Notes under the pieces: model-generated
Seen by the model: the letters and a program-made list of their open reading frames with translations, nothing else
The model's database searches: none
What the model was told of the DNA's origin: nothing
Source of the DNA: Chitinophagales bacterium
Lineage (GTDB): Bacteria > Bacteroidota > Bacteroidia > Chitinophagales > UBA2359
DNA length: 64,000 bases
Direction of reading: 5' to 3'
Assembly: GCA_041392475.1 (NCBI GenBank)
Contig: JAWKLZ010000002.1
Span: 1,062,501 to 1,126,500 of the forward strand
Program-made: the position numbers and the translations under genes
Shown here: positions 55,450-64,000 of the stretch, one piece after another
How the letters are laid out: every line of letters begins with the position of its first letter
Position numbering within the stretch: position 1 is the first letter of the stretch

Positions 55450-58400
55450 ATGCAGCCATTTATACCTCACTTCATTCAAGAACAGTATATCGCTCGTCAC
55501 TTCAATGGTAGCATTGAAGGCTGTGTATTATTTGTCGACATATCAGGATTTACTCCTATGACCCAACAGCTCATGGACAAAGGACAAAAAGAAGGAGCAG
55601 AAATATTGTCCAATATCTTGAACTCCATTTTTGAAGTGATGGTCAAAGAAATCTACCATGCACAGGGTTTTATCACCCACTTTGCAGGAGATGCCTTCAC
55701 CGCCATTTTTCCGATTCAAAAACCCAATACTCCAAAAAACACTGCCATTGCAGCCCTTCAATGCGCCCAAACTATTCAAGATTTTTTTCGAGAACATGGC
55801 AAACAATACTCCAAATATGGCCATTTTGATTTGCAGGTAAAAATCGGACTCTCTTACGGACAAACAGATTGGGGCATCGTAGGTGACGAATATATCATGG
55901 GGGTTCAGGCTTGCAAATTTTACTTCCGAGGCATTGCAATTAATCAAGCAACCTATGCCGAACAAAAGGCAAATAAAGGGGAAACCATACTGAGTCAAAA
56001 TTTTAAGGCAACATTGAAGAAAACGCCTCTCATCGGTAGCTTTATTGAAGCCGATATTTTTCGTTTTGAAGGATTTGAAGGATTTGAAGGTCATAACAAC
56101 ACGATATTTTCTAAATCTCACCCACCCCAATTACCCGACATCAACAGCGATATTCTCGACCGATTCATTCCGAGTGAAATCATAACTTTTCGTGAGAAAG
56201 GAGAGTTCCGCAACATTATTTCCGTTTTTATTTCCTTCAAAAATATTCACACACATCAAGAACTCAACACCTTTGCTTCCATTGTGTTGAAGCACATCAT
56301 TCGCTACAAAGGCGACCTCAAAGAAATTGACTTTGGGGATAAAGGAGCCTTAATGATAGGATTTTTTGGTGCACCAGTTGCCTACGAAAATGACCTTGCA
56401 AGAGCATTGCATTTTGTGGAAGAAGTCAAAAATGAAGTCAAGGAATGGGAAATTTTGAATAAGCTGCAATTTCGCATGGGCATCACCACAGGAAAAGTCT
56501 ATGCGGGAATCATTGGTGGAAAATACCGATGTGAATATACTTGTTTGGGTGACATCGTGAACATGGCCGCTCGTATCACCATGCAAGCCCAATGGCAAGA
56601 AATTTGGGTTCAAGAAAACATTGCCGCACACCCCAATTTTACCTTTCGAAAAAAGGGTGTATTTTCCTACAAAGGATTTAACACCCCAATTGCAACCTAC
56701 GAATATCTTGGAAGTGCCGAAAACAAAACTGTTCAACAAAACAATATGCCCATCATTGGACAGGGGGATACGTTGAAGTTACTGAGCAACCGAATTGCAC
56801 CTATTTTTGAAAGGAAACCTAGTGGAATTACCTATATTTTTGGAGAAGCAGGAATCGGAAAAACCCGCTTGGCCTATGCTTTGAAGGAAAAAACATTTTC
56901 AACTACACAATGGATACACATCACAGCCGACCCCATTCTTCAAAAGCCTTTTCAGCCGTTCAAAGATATGCTTGCAGCACATTTTAGATTTCCAAAATCA
57001 CAAAATCCATCAGCAAAAAAAGACCATTTTGATACCGCCATTCAGTCTTTAGTACTCCAACTCAACCAAAACATTGCATCTTTAGAGCTTCAAAATCAAC
57101 CACACGAACCCTTATTTTACACACTCAATGATGCCAAAAGTGAATTATTGAGAACCAAATCTATTCTCGCATCACAAATTGGAATCACCTATTCAGAAGA
57201 AAACCTAATGCAGCAATTGGACGCAAAGGGTAGATACGAAAATACCATTTTAGCCATTCAAAATTTTCTCAAAGTCTTATCATTGCTTCAACCATTGGTG
57301 ATACACTTAGAAGACAGTCAATGGCTGGATAATGATTCCATTGCTTTACTACAAAAACTGGTCAACAATTTGGAAAGTTACCCTATCGCCCTATTGAGTA
57401 CAGCTCGCTACAAAGACGATGGAAGTCAGGCACTTTTACCCTTCAAAAACTTGTCAAATCACATTATAGAATTGACCTATTTGCAGCCCAAACAAGTGAA
57501 AGCCTTAGCCGAAACACAGTTGAACCAACACAACAACAATGGTTGGATTCCTTTGAGTAAGCCACTTTTGAAAGTATTGGTAGAACGCTCCAAAGGCAAT
57601 CCTTTTTTTGTAGAACAGTTACTGCGGTTTTTTGGCGAAAACCAATGGCTGCAAAACCGTACTGGAACTTGGCAACTTACCCAACAGGTTGACAGTGTTC
57701 CAGATAGCATTCAAGCATTGCTGATGGCACGCATTGACCGCCTTTCCAAACAGGTAAAAGAAGTGACAAAAGTAGCTGCTGTTTTGGGGCGAGAGTTTGA
57801 CATTCAGTTATTATCAGCCATACTTCATCGCAACGTTTTGGCAGAAACCAAAGTTGCCGAAACCGAACAAATATGGCATTTGTTACAAGGAGTAAAAGGC
57901 ATTTTTAGGCATACCTTGTTGAGAGACATGGCGTATGATATGCAATTGAAGGAACGTTTACGGCAATTACATCAATTGGCAGCAGTGGCAATGGAAGGGC
58001 TTTACTCTAAGAATCATGAAGAAAAATATGCCGATATTGCTTTTCACTATGAAAAAGCCGAAACCACTATCAAATCCATTGAGTACCTCGAAAAAGCAGG
58101 TATGTACGCCCAAGAAAATTTTCAGAACCAACAGGCTTTAGACCTTTTTGAGCGTTTGTTGAAACAACTTCAAAATCTGAAAGACCCCGATTTGACATGG
58201 AAAATACTCTTGAAAAAAGCGGCGGTTCTTCGGACAATTGGCAAATGGGATGCCGCCCAAGAAGTCTATGAAGATGCAATGGAACTGGCAAGAATGTTCA
58301 AAAATGAAGCCTATATAATCGAAATTCAATTCAATCTTGCCCGAATTTTCAGTTTGCAGGGAAAGTATCAAACCTCATTGAATCTTTACCAACAAATCCT

Positions 58401-59505
58401 AACTGCCTATAAATCCACCAACAACAAAACACAGATTGCCAATACTATAGGCTATATGGGCGTGGTGCATATCAATCTTTCGGAGTATGAGAAAGCGGCC
58501 AAATGTTTTCAACAGCAAATTAGCTTGGCAAGTGAATTGGGCGATGAAAAAAACCATGCAACGGCTTTGGGAAACCTCGGCAGTCTTTTCAATCAAATTG
58601 GCAATCATGAAGCGGCAATGGACTGTTATCGAAAAAGCTACGAACTATTTGAAAAAATAGGCTCCCCACAAAATGCGGCCATGAATCTCGCCAATATGGG
58701 AACGATTGCCACGGTTAAGGATGATTATGATTCGGCAATGGATTACTACCAAAAAAGCCTCAAAAGATTCGAAAAAACTGGCTATCAACATGGAATAGCT
58801 TACACGATTGTTAACATCGGATATACATTTATGCAAAAAGGTTTGTACAATGAAGCTTTTTCCTATTATGAGAAAAGTTTGCGCCTATCTTTACAAATGA
58901 AAGACCGCCGATTGCAGGCTTTTGCAGAAGGAAATATAGGAATGGTGCATTACCATAAAAACAATTGCGAACTGGCCTTGCCCTATTTAGACAAAGCTAT
59001 TGAAGGACATCACCACATTGGCTTCAAATATTCTCTAGCAGAATGGTACTGGGCAAAAGCATTGTGTTTGTATGAGTTGATGACATATTCACGGGCGTTG
59101 GATTGGGTGAAACAGTCTATAGATATCAGCCGAGAGATTACAAGAACGGACATGTTGTTTAAAGCACAATTATTGAAGGGAAAAATACACTTCAAAATGG
59201 GTGAACAAATCACTGCAACGGCACAATTGCAGACTCTGCTGGACAATAGTGAGGAAGAGGAAGAAAAGGCTTTTATTCATTTTGAACTTTGGCAAATGTA
59301 TGAACAACAAGTTCTTCAACAAAAAAAGGCTTCCAAAGCAAGGAACACTTCGGAAGCCTCTAATCTAACCCACAAAGAAAAAAGTATGCTGTCAATAATG
59401 GCAGAAAACCACCATCAAAAAGCCCTACATTTGTTTCAGCAGTTGTTTGCAATCAAAGCCAAACAAGAATTTGAAGGAAAAATAAACCTGCTGAAAGCGT
59501 CCTAA
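55450..59505 (+). CDS. Two-cyclase-domain/AAA ATPase/TPR protein, sAC-like
   Basis: The 1351-residue protein has two class III nucleotide cyclase homology domains. The first (about 15-200) has metal aspartates D30 (FVDISGFT) and D81 (FAGDAF). The second (about 250-400) has lost the first aspartate (VFISFKN) but holds T364, N371 and R375 (CLGDIVNMAAR). A P-loop ATPase follows: GEAGIGKT at 465-472, Walker-B-like VIHLEDSQW near 617. TPR repeats fill about 860-1340. This is the layout of soluble adenylyl cyclase. It probably makes cAMP in the cytoplasm. The downstream small ORF's TAG overlaps its TAA. Confidence 0.9.
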   Translation: MQPFIPHFIQEQYIARHFNGSIEGCVLFVDISGFTPMTQQLMDKGQKEGAEILSNILNSIFEVMVKEIYHAQGFITHFAGDAFTAIFPIQKPNTPKNTAIAALQCAQTIQDFFREHGKQYSKYGHFDLQVKIGLSYGQTDWGIVGDEYIMGVQACKFYFRGIAINQATYAEQKANKGETILSQNFKATLKKTPLIGSFIEADIFRFEGFEGFEGHNNTIFSKSHPPQLPDINSDILDRFIPSEIITFREKGEFRNIISVFISFKNIHTHQELNTFASIVLKHIIRYKGDLKEIDFGDKGALMIGFFGAPVAYENDLARALHFVEEVKNEVKEWEILNKLQFRMGITTGKVYAGIIGGKYRCEYTCLGDIVNMAARITMQAQWQEIWVQENIAAHPNFTFRKKGVFSYKGFNTPIATYEYLGSAENKTVQQNNMPIIGQGDTLKLLSNRIAPIFERKPSGITYIFGEAGIGKTRLAYALKEKTFSTTQWIHITADPILQKPFQPFKDMLAAHFRFPKSQNPSAKKDHFDTAIQSLVLQLNQNIASLELQNQPHEPLFYTLNDAKSELLRTKSILASQIGITYSEENLMQQLDAKGRYENTILAIQNFLKVLSLLQPLVIHLEDSQWLDNDSIALLQKLVNNLESYPIALLSTARYKDDGSQALLPFKNLSNHIIELTYLQPKQVKALAETQLNQHNNNGWIPLSKPLLKVLVERSKGNPFFVEQLLRFFGENQWLQNRTGTWQLTQQVDSVPDSIQALLMARIDRLSKQVKEVTKVAAVLGREFDIQLLSAILHRNVLAETKVAETEQIWHLLQGVKGIFRHTLLRDMAYDMQLKERLRQLHQLAAVAMEGLYSKNHEEKYADIAFHYEKAETTIKSIEYLEKAGMYAQENFQNQQALDLFERLLKQLQNLKDPDLTWKILLKKAAVLRTIGKWDAAQEVYEDAMELARMFKNEAYIIEIQFNLARIFSLQGKYQTSLNLYQQILTAYKSTNNKTQIANTIGYMGVVHINLSEYEKAAKCFQQQISLASELGDEKNHATALGNLGSLFNQIGNHEAAMDCYRKSYELFEKIGSPQNAAMNLANMGTIATVKDDYDSAMDYYQKSLKRFEKTGYQHGIAYTIVNIGYTFMQKGLYNEAFSYYEKSLRLSLQMKDRRLQAFAEGNIGMVHYHKNNCELALPYLDKAIEGHHHIGFKYSLAEWYWAKALCLYELMTYSRALDWVKQSIDISREITRTDMLFKAQLLKGKIHFKMGEQITATAQLQTLLDNSEEEEEKAFIHFELWQMYEQQVLQQKKASKARNTSEASNLTHKEKSMLSIMAENHHQKALHLFQQLFAIKAKQEFEGKINLLKAS

Positions 59506-59669
59506 TTTGGGCGTTTTTCTTTGGAGTCTTTGATTTTTTGCGATTCTTTAGCCAATGCTTGGACATTGAGCATATCGCCAATGAGCAAAGGTTGATAATG
59601 CTCACTTTTGAGGGAATTTGGAGAAGGATAAAAATTATTGTTCAAAGAATTGAAAGAAGAGGTTATCAT
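59502..59669 (-). CDS. Probable 55-residue small protein
   Basis: The frame starts at ATG 59669 (MITSSFNSLNNNFYPSP) and ends in a basic charged tail (ESQKIKDSKEKRPN). It has no signal or membrane helix. It is preceded by a good promoter (59696-59726) with a predicted leader of about 20 nt, the main reason to accept it. Its TAG shares CTAA with the TAA of the convergent cyclase gene. No family is recognised; confidence is moderate. Confidence 0.5.
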   Translation of the reverse strand: MITSSFNSLNNNFYPSPNSLKSEHYQPLLIGDMLNVQALAKESQKIKDSKEKRPN

Positions 59670-59695
59670 GAATTTTAAGGTTTGGTTTATGCTGA

Positions 59696-59726
59696 CTAAG
59701 ATACAATAATTTTGCGGATTTTGCAA
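59696..59726 (-). promoter_or_regulatory. Candidate promoter of the small protein
   Basis: On the minus strand TTG (59726-59724), exactly 20 nt, then TATCTTAG (59703-59696), one base off the strong TATCTTTG sites of this window. Confidence 0.6.
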
Positions 59727-59754
59727 TAGTAAAAACGCAAAAATTGGTGCATTT

Positions 59755-60453
59755 CTAATTTTTTAGAAAATCCTCAATAACTGCTGCCAGTCTATCAGGT
59801 CGTGGACTAAAAATATCGTGGTCATTTTCCTCCAATATTTCAAGTCGCAAATCAGGCACTAGTTTTTGCATATAAGGGATGGCTTCGCTTGGAAAAAGAC
59901 TGCCTTCTTTTCCTCCTTTCACCAACATCACTGGGCAGGTAATCTGCTCAAAATCACCAGCGGCCTCCGTATATTCTCCTTCATTCACCAATCCATCTAT
60001 GGCAATTTCTGAAATGGCTCTATCTGCATGTTTTCGTACCATTACAGCCCAATTCTCATTGAATGGGGGGAAATAAGGTGCGTAATCACCCATAATTAGC
60101 CCTTTCACCTTGTCCTGTATAGTCGCAGCTACCCTGACTCCAACAGTACTCCCTATGGAGTAACCAAATAAATAACAATTGTTTATGTTCAGCTCACGCA
60201 TTACTGCCAAAACATCGGAGGCATGGTCGTCCAATGTATAACCCGATTTTGGAGAATCACTTTTGCCTCGTCCTCTGAGACTTACAATGATATGATGGTG
60301 CAATAATTTTCCATATAGAGCCTCCTCAATTTCTTCGGCAGAATTAGTCGCACCGGGAATGATGATTAAGGGAATATTGTTTTCTTGACGGTTGAACTCA
60401 ATGCAGTGGATTTTGGCATTTGTATTGTCGATAAAGTGTTCTTGTTTTGTCAT
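59755..60453 (-). CDS. Alpha/beta hydrolase
   Basis: The 232-residue protein has the alpha/beta hydrolase fold with the oxyanion region PLIIIPGATNSAE, an SLRGRGKSDSPKSG strand-loop typical of the family, the nucleophile elbow FGYSIGS, and a late EENDHDIF with the probable catalytic His. It should be a cytoplasmic esterase or related hydrolase; the substrate is unknown. It is divergent from the TonB receptor. Confidence 0.92.
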   Translation of the reverse strand: MTKQEHFIDNTNAKIHCIEFNRQENNIPLIIIPGATNSAEEIEEALYGKLLHHHIIVSLRGRGKSDSPKSGYTLDDHASDVLAVMRELNINNCYLFGYSIGSTVGVRVAATIQDKVKGLIMGDYAPYFPPFNENWAVMVRKHADRAISEIAIDGLVNEGEYTEAAGDFEQITCPVMLVKGGKEGSLFPSEAIPYMQKLVPDLRLEILEENDHDIFSPRPDRLAAVIEDFLKN

Positions 60454-60764
60454 GATTAAGAAGTTATTATAATTTTAGATGAGCTTTGTATTTCAGCACA
60501 TTAACAGAGATGTGAAAAGAAAAGTTCCTTTTAGATACAATCCTTTCACAACCTTCAAGTCCTTTTCTCCACTTTCTTCAAACATCGAAAATTATGTAGG
60601 TTTTAGCATAGTGTAACTTTACGATAACTTAATGTAAGCTTAACCTTCATATCATAGCTTTTCTCTTACTTTGCACGTCTAATAAGCTGAATTACAATGA
60701 CGATTTTTTTCTATCAATTGTAATAAGTTTATTTTGAATTATTTATTGAAATAAAATCATAAAC
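60454..60764. other. 311-bp divergent intergenic region with phased direct repeats
   Basis: No gene is supported. The region carries the promoters of the hydrolase and the TonB receptor. Repeats TAACTT (60614), TAACTT (60625), TAAGCT (60635) and TAACCTT (60641) have 10-11 bp phasing and lie at the -33 position of a TTACTTTG element (60666-60673). Confidence 0.55.
60614..60673 (+). promoter_or_regulatory. Candidate activator-dependent promoter of the TonB receptor
   Basis: Direct repeats TAACTT-N5-TAACTT-N4-TAAGCT-TAACCT lead up to a degenerate -7 element TTACTTTG at 60666-60673. No TTG occurs 20 nt upstream; the last repeat occupies that place. This is the arrangement seen where a PhoB/OmpR-type activator replaces a poor upstream promoter element. 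Confidence 0.5.
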
Positions 60765-63572
60765 ATGAATTTTCACAAAAGGCTTTTAGTCCTTTTAATA
60801 GCCCTATTTTTCAGTGCTAATTGTTTTGCTCAAAAAGCTCATATTTCAGGAAAAGTAACCGAAAAAACGGCAGCGAACGAAGAAGCAGTTCCATTTGCAA
60901 CGGTTTCTATTGCAGGAACAACATTGGGTAGCACTACTGACTTTGACGGTGCTTATTCCATTGAAGTTGATGCAGGCACACACCGAGTTGTTTTTAGTTT
61001 TGTAGGATTCAAACCCGACACTCTGAATATTACTGTTGCAGAAGGACAAAACCTCACTCTCAATCACGCTTTATCCCAAGAAAATATTCAAATCGAAACT
61101 GTGACAGTGAAAGAGAAGGCAAACCGAGAAAGTCAAACGATGAATTTGATTGACCGAAAAAATGCCACGGCTTTGACCCAAAACATTGGTGCAAAAGAGT
61201 TGAGTAAAAAAGGGGTGTCGAATGTAGTTGAAGGATTGAAAAAAGTAGCAGGTATTTCAGTTATCGGCAACAAGTATTTTTTGGTGCGAGGCATGGACGA
61301 CCGATACAACAATGCGCTACTCAATGGACTACCGATTGCTTCCCCTGACCCTGATAAAAAGGTGATTCCTCTCGATATTTTCCCCACCGATATTGTCGAA
61401 AACCTTTCCATCTTCAAATCGTATTCACCTCAGTATTATGGAGACGTAGCTGGAGGAACAGTTGCCATCAAAACCAAAGAATATCCGAGTACAAAAACAT
61501 TGAAGTTGGGCATTGGCGCAGGCTTCAATTCGGTGACAACAGGTAAAAACTTCTTGAGTTCGCCAAGTATTAGTGGCAGTTACTTGGGATTTAGCAAAGA
61601 TGGACGACAAGCCCCTGCTTCAATTAGCGATATTGCTTCTTATGACAGCCGCAGAGATGGATTATCATTTGACAACAGCAGCAATGGCGTTTACAAAAAA
61701 GCCCCAGTAAGCAACAGTTTTGACTTGCTTTTTGGCAATTTCTTCTCCACTGGCAATGATTCTGGCTTGGGTGTTTTGTTGTCCGTAGCCTATGACAATG
61801 ACTACAGCATCAAAGAAGGAATGTATCGTTTGGTGAACCGACAAGGAGACATTCGCATTGACTATGACTATATCAACTACAGTTTTTCGACCAATACTTC
61901 TGCATTGGCGAGCATGACCTATAAGTTCAACGACCGCCACAAAATCACCCTCAATGGGATTTTGGTGAACAGTTCTTCAGATAATTCAAGAGATGCCTAT
62001 GGCAATCACTTCGATTATTCAAGTCCACTGTTTAGCCGCCGATTTACCTACAATCAAAACACCTTATTGACAGGTCAATTGGGAGGAACACATGATTTAT
62101 TGAAGGGCAACCGTTTGAAATTGAATTGGTCACAAACCTACAATGTTGCCAAATCAGAAGAACCCGATAGACGACAATTTGTGTTTTTGGATACCGACAA
62201 CAAAGGGCGAATCTTTAATGACATTGACGTAAACGAAAATCACCGATTTTACAGCAATTTAGAAGAAACTGAAATGGCGAGTAAAGTTGAAGCAGTGTAT
62301 GATGTAATTCAATACGAAGGAACAGACAAAGCAAAATTGCAGGTGACATTGGGTGGAAACCTAAAATCAAAAGAAAGGGATTTTGACTACCGCCAATTCA
62401 ACTACAACCTCAAAAACTTTGATCAAGGAGGTTTGGATGTAGATGCGGTTGATACGTACTTAAGTCAATCCAATCACAGTGATGGTGCTTTCTATCTTGA
62501 CGAAAGAGATGACCCCGCTTCTGCCAATACTTCAAAACTGGATGTTTGGGCAGCCTACTTTTTGGGTGATTACGATTTGATTCCCAATCGCTTGAAGTTG
62601 TTGGCGGGTGCACGTTACGAAAGTGCAGAACAGAGCATTGAGTTTAAAAACCAGCAGCAGCCGAGCATCACCGAAAAACCAACCTTGAACGAAGCATACC
62701 TTTTGCCTTCTTTGAGCTTCAAATTTACACCAAGCGAAAAGCAAGTTTGGTGGCTTACTGCAAGTCAAACGATTTCACGCCCTGGCTTCAAAGAATTGGC
62801 TCCGTTTGAGTATGTAGAATTTTTTGCAGGAGAGCGTACAATTGGTAATCCACTTTTGCAGAACGGCAAAAACTACAATTTCGACTTGAGATATGAGTTG
62901 TATCCGACTCGTGGCGAATTGGTTTCGATTTCTGCTTTTGGGAAATACCTTCAAGACCCAATTGAACGCCTCAACATTGCCGCTTCAAGTGGTCGTTTGC
63001 AGTCTTTCACCAACATCGAAAGTGCAACTTTGGCGGGTGTTGAATTGGAGTTGAGCAAAAAACTGAACTTTTTGAGCAGCGAAGATTTTACCAATACTTG
63101 GACGGCTGGTTTAAATGCTACTTACTTGTATTCTCAAATCAAGATTAATGAAGCCAACAAACTCTTATTGCCTCAAGGTGAAGTAAGTGTGGTGGTGACA
63201 AATCCTGACCGAGCATTGCAGGGCGCATCTCCTTACTTGGTCAATTTTGACTTGAGTTACCAAAAACGCAGCGAAAAGTGGAATACAAATGCTACGCTTG
63301 TTTACAATGTATTCGGCAAACGTATTCACTCAGTGGGTGTAAAAGCTCCAAATTCAGATGGCGGTTTGGGTGATATTTATGAATTGCCTGTTCACCGATT
63401 GGATTTAATCGTGAAAAATGAACTCAATAAAAACATTGGGATTGACCTCAGTGTGAAAAACTTATTGAATCCAAGTACCCGATTGCAGCAAGATACAGAT
63501 GCGGGTACAATTGAATTGGACAATTACAAAACAGGCATTTCGGCAGGCATCAAATTGTCATACAATTTTTAG
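60765..63572 (+). CDS. TonB-dependent receptor with carboxypeptidase-regulatory-like domain
   Basis: The 935-residue outer-membrane protein has a signal peptide (residues 1-22), a CarboxypepD_reg-like domain (about 24-110; ISGKVTEKTAANEE, GTTLGSTTDFDGAYSI), a TonB plug (about 130-240; GLKKVAGISVIGNKYFLVRG, MDDRYNNALLNGLP), and a 22-strand barrel ending in GISAGIKLSYNF. It imports an unknown ligand through TonB energy. A lipoprotein gene follows after a terminator. No SusD homologue is visible, so SusC designation is not supported. Confidence 0.96.
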   Translation: MNFHKRLLVLLIALFFSANCFAQKAHISGKVTEKTAANEEAVPFATVSIAGTTLGSTTDFDGAYSIEVDAGTHRVVFSFVGFKPDTLNITVAEGQNLTLNHALSQENIQIETVTVKEKANRESQTMNLIDRKNATALTQNIGAKELSKKGVSNVVEGLKKVAGISVIGNKYFLVRGMDDRYNNALLNGLPIASPDPDKKVIPLDIFPTDIVENLSIFKSYSPQYYGDVAGGTVAIKTKEYPSTKTLKLGIGAGFNSVTTGKNFLSSPSISGSYLGFSKDGRQAPASISDIASYDSRRDGLSFDNSSNGVYKKAPVSNSFDLLFGNFFSTGNDSGLGVLLSVAYDNDYSIKEGMYRLVNRQGDIRIDYDYINYSFSTNTSALASMTYKFNDRHKITLNGILVNSSSDNSRDAYGNHFDYSSPLFSRRFTYNQNTLLTGQLGGTHDLLKGNRLKLNWSQTYNVAKSEEPDRRQFVFLDTDNKGRIFNDIDVNENHRFYSNLEETEMASKVEAVYDVIQYEGTDKAKLQVTLGGNLKSKERDFDYRQFNYNLKNFDQGGLDVDAVDTYLSQSNHSDGAFYLDERDDPASANTSKLDVWAAYFLGDYDLIPNRLKLLAGARYESAEQSIEFKNQQQPSITEKPTLNEAYLLPSLSFKFTPSEKQVWWLTASQTISRPGFKELAPFEYVEFFAGERTIGNPLLQNGKNYNFDLRYELYPTRGELVSISAFGKYLQDPIERLNIAASSGRLQSFTNIESATLAGVELELSKKLNFLSSEDFTNTWTAGLNATYLYSQIKINEANKLLLPQGEVSVVVTNPDRALQGASPYLVNFDLSYQKRSEKWNTNATLVYNVFGKRIHSVGVKAPNSDGGLGDIYELPVHRLDLIVKNELNKNIGIDLSVKNLLNPSTRLQQDTDAGTIELDNYKTGISAGIKLSYNF

Positions 63573-63583
63573 AACAGATAAAC

Positions 63584-63632
63584 ATAAGTTATCGAACACC
63601 GTTTATACCAAGTGTTCGATAACTTATTTTAT
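63584..63632 (+). terminator. Terminator of the TonB receptor gene
   Basis: A perfect 16-bp stem (63584-63599 with 63612-63627) and 12-nt loop is followed by TTTTAT. Confidence 0.92.
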
Positions 63633-63766
63633 AACACAAAGTTTATATTCTCTTAACATTGAAAGTTTATTTTTGTGTGTCTTCATAAACATCACAAGAC
63701 ATTCACTCTCTAATATTTAGAATTACATTTTATTATTTTATTATCATAATTAAATTTTTAATTACA

Positions 63767-64000
63767 ATGTTTACAAATAACAACTTTGTAACCAAATGGT
63801 CAGGTGTATTCTTGTTTCTCGCATTTTTGGCAGTGGGTTTCTCTGCCTGTACGAAAGAAGACGATACGCCAAGTACTAAAATTTCCGTTGCCTGTGGAGG
63901 CGATGTGACAAGTGCTACAAACAATGTCACGATTGCGATTCCCACCGTTTCGGGTGCTTCTGGTAATTTTACGATTACCAATGATGTAACCAATAGTAGT
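63767..64000 (+). CDS. Lipoprotein, cut by the window end
   Basis: 78 codons are seen. The start MFTNNNFVTKWSGVFLFL leads to a lipobox FSAC (Cys at about 28), and the mature part has a small-residue, Thr/Ser-rich repeat character (VTSATNNVTIAIPTVSG). It is likely a surface lipoprotein that works with the upstream TonB receptor, but a terminator lies between them. The full length and function are outside the window. Confidence 0.82.
   Translation, partial: MFTNNNFVTKWSGVFLFLAFLAVGFSACTKEDDTPSTKISVACGGDVTSATNNVTIAIPTVSGASGNFTITNDVTNSS

Noticed and set aside
63733..63993. Minus-strand frame over the final lipoprotein
   Set aside because: The plus strand has a lipoprotein signal and lipobox in frame; the opposite frame has no recognisable domain.
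60765..64000. SusC/SusD polysaccharide utilisation locus
   Set aside because: The receptor has a regulatory-like N-terminal domain, but the following lipoprotein fragment shows no SusD features and no glycan enzyme is present in the window.

Overview
The window is a chromosomal segment of a low-GC member of the Bacteroidota. The support is a GldB-type gliding lipoprotein, a TonB receptor with a carboxypeptidase-regulatory-like N-terminus, lipoproteins, the order tuf-tRNA-Trp-secE-nusG-rplKAJL-rpoBC, weak Shine-Dalgarno sites and promoter motifs of the TTG-N20-TATCTTTG type. The gene set suggests the Saprospirales/Chitinophagales side of the phylum, but no species can be named from this sequence.

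Layout. Positions 1-9.6 kb hold a thioredoxin-like protein, a gldB-LytTR regulator pair, a small beta-barrel protein, nadE, mutY, a flavin-reductase-like protein and a DUF4403 protein whose natural start is followed by an in-frame stop. Positions 9.7-17.2 kb hold ligA, an OmpA/MotB-like inner-membrane protein, a GAF-PAS histidine kinase and a large polytopic membrane protein. The rplM-rpsI-rpsB-tsf operon (minus strand) spans 17.2-19.9 kb. Next come a secreted hypothetical, guaB (minus), purM, an Nfu-type Fe-S scaffold, an orphan PhoB-like regulator, a TIM-barrel sugar isomerase and an unrecognised membrane-anchored protein with a conserved cysteine block.

Positions 27.3-29.6 kb form an unstable locus of two tandem EGF-like lipoprotein genes. 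The second has four near-identical 114-bp EGF repeats and two frameshifts. It is followed by an ATP-grasp protein, tRNA-Met, a three-Kazal-domain inhibitor and a TPR-CHAT protease-like protein.

Positions 35.6-50.6 kb are the central information-processing block, all minus strand: a Xer recombinase, hpf, tRNA-Tyr, tRNA-Gly, tRNA-Thr, tuf, tRNA-Trp, secE, nusG, rplK, rplA, rplJ, rplL, rpoB, rpoC. Strong RNA hairpins lie between hpf and tRNA-Tyr, between tuf and tRNA-Trp, and (two of them) between rplL and rpoB. They probably set the ratio of translation factors to ribosomal proteins to RNA polymerase.

Positions 50.7-64 kb hold an acyl-CoA dehydrogenase, a TlpA-like/HhH pair, an SDR, a secreted helical protein, a 1351-residue cyclase-ATPase-TPR protein laid out like soluble adenylyl cyclase, a probable 55-residue small protein, an alpha/beta hydrolase, and a TonB receptor followed by a lipoprotein cut by the window end.

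No CRISPR array, prophage, insertion sequence or complete known defence island was seen. The points most worth a second look are the EGF locus, the hairpins in the tuf-rpoBC block, the sAC-like split cyclase, the 11-bp phased repeats before the TonB receptor, and the TPR-CHAT protein.
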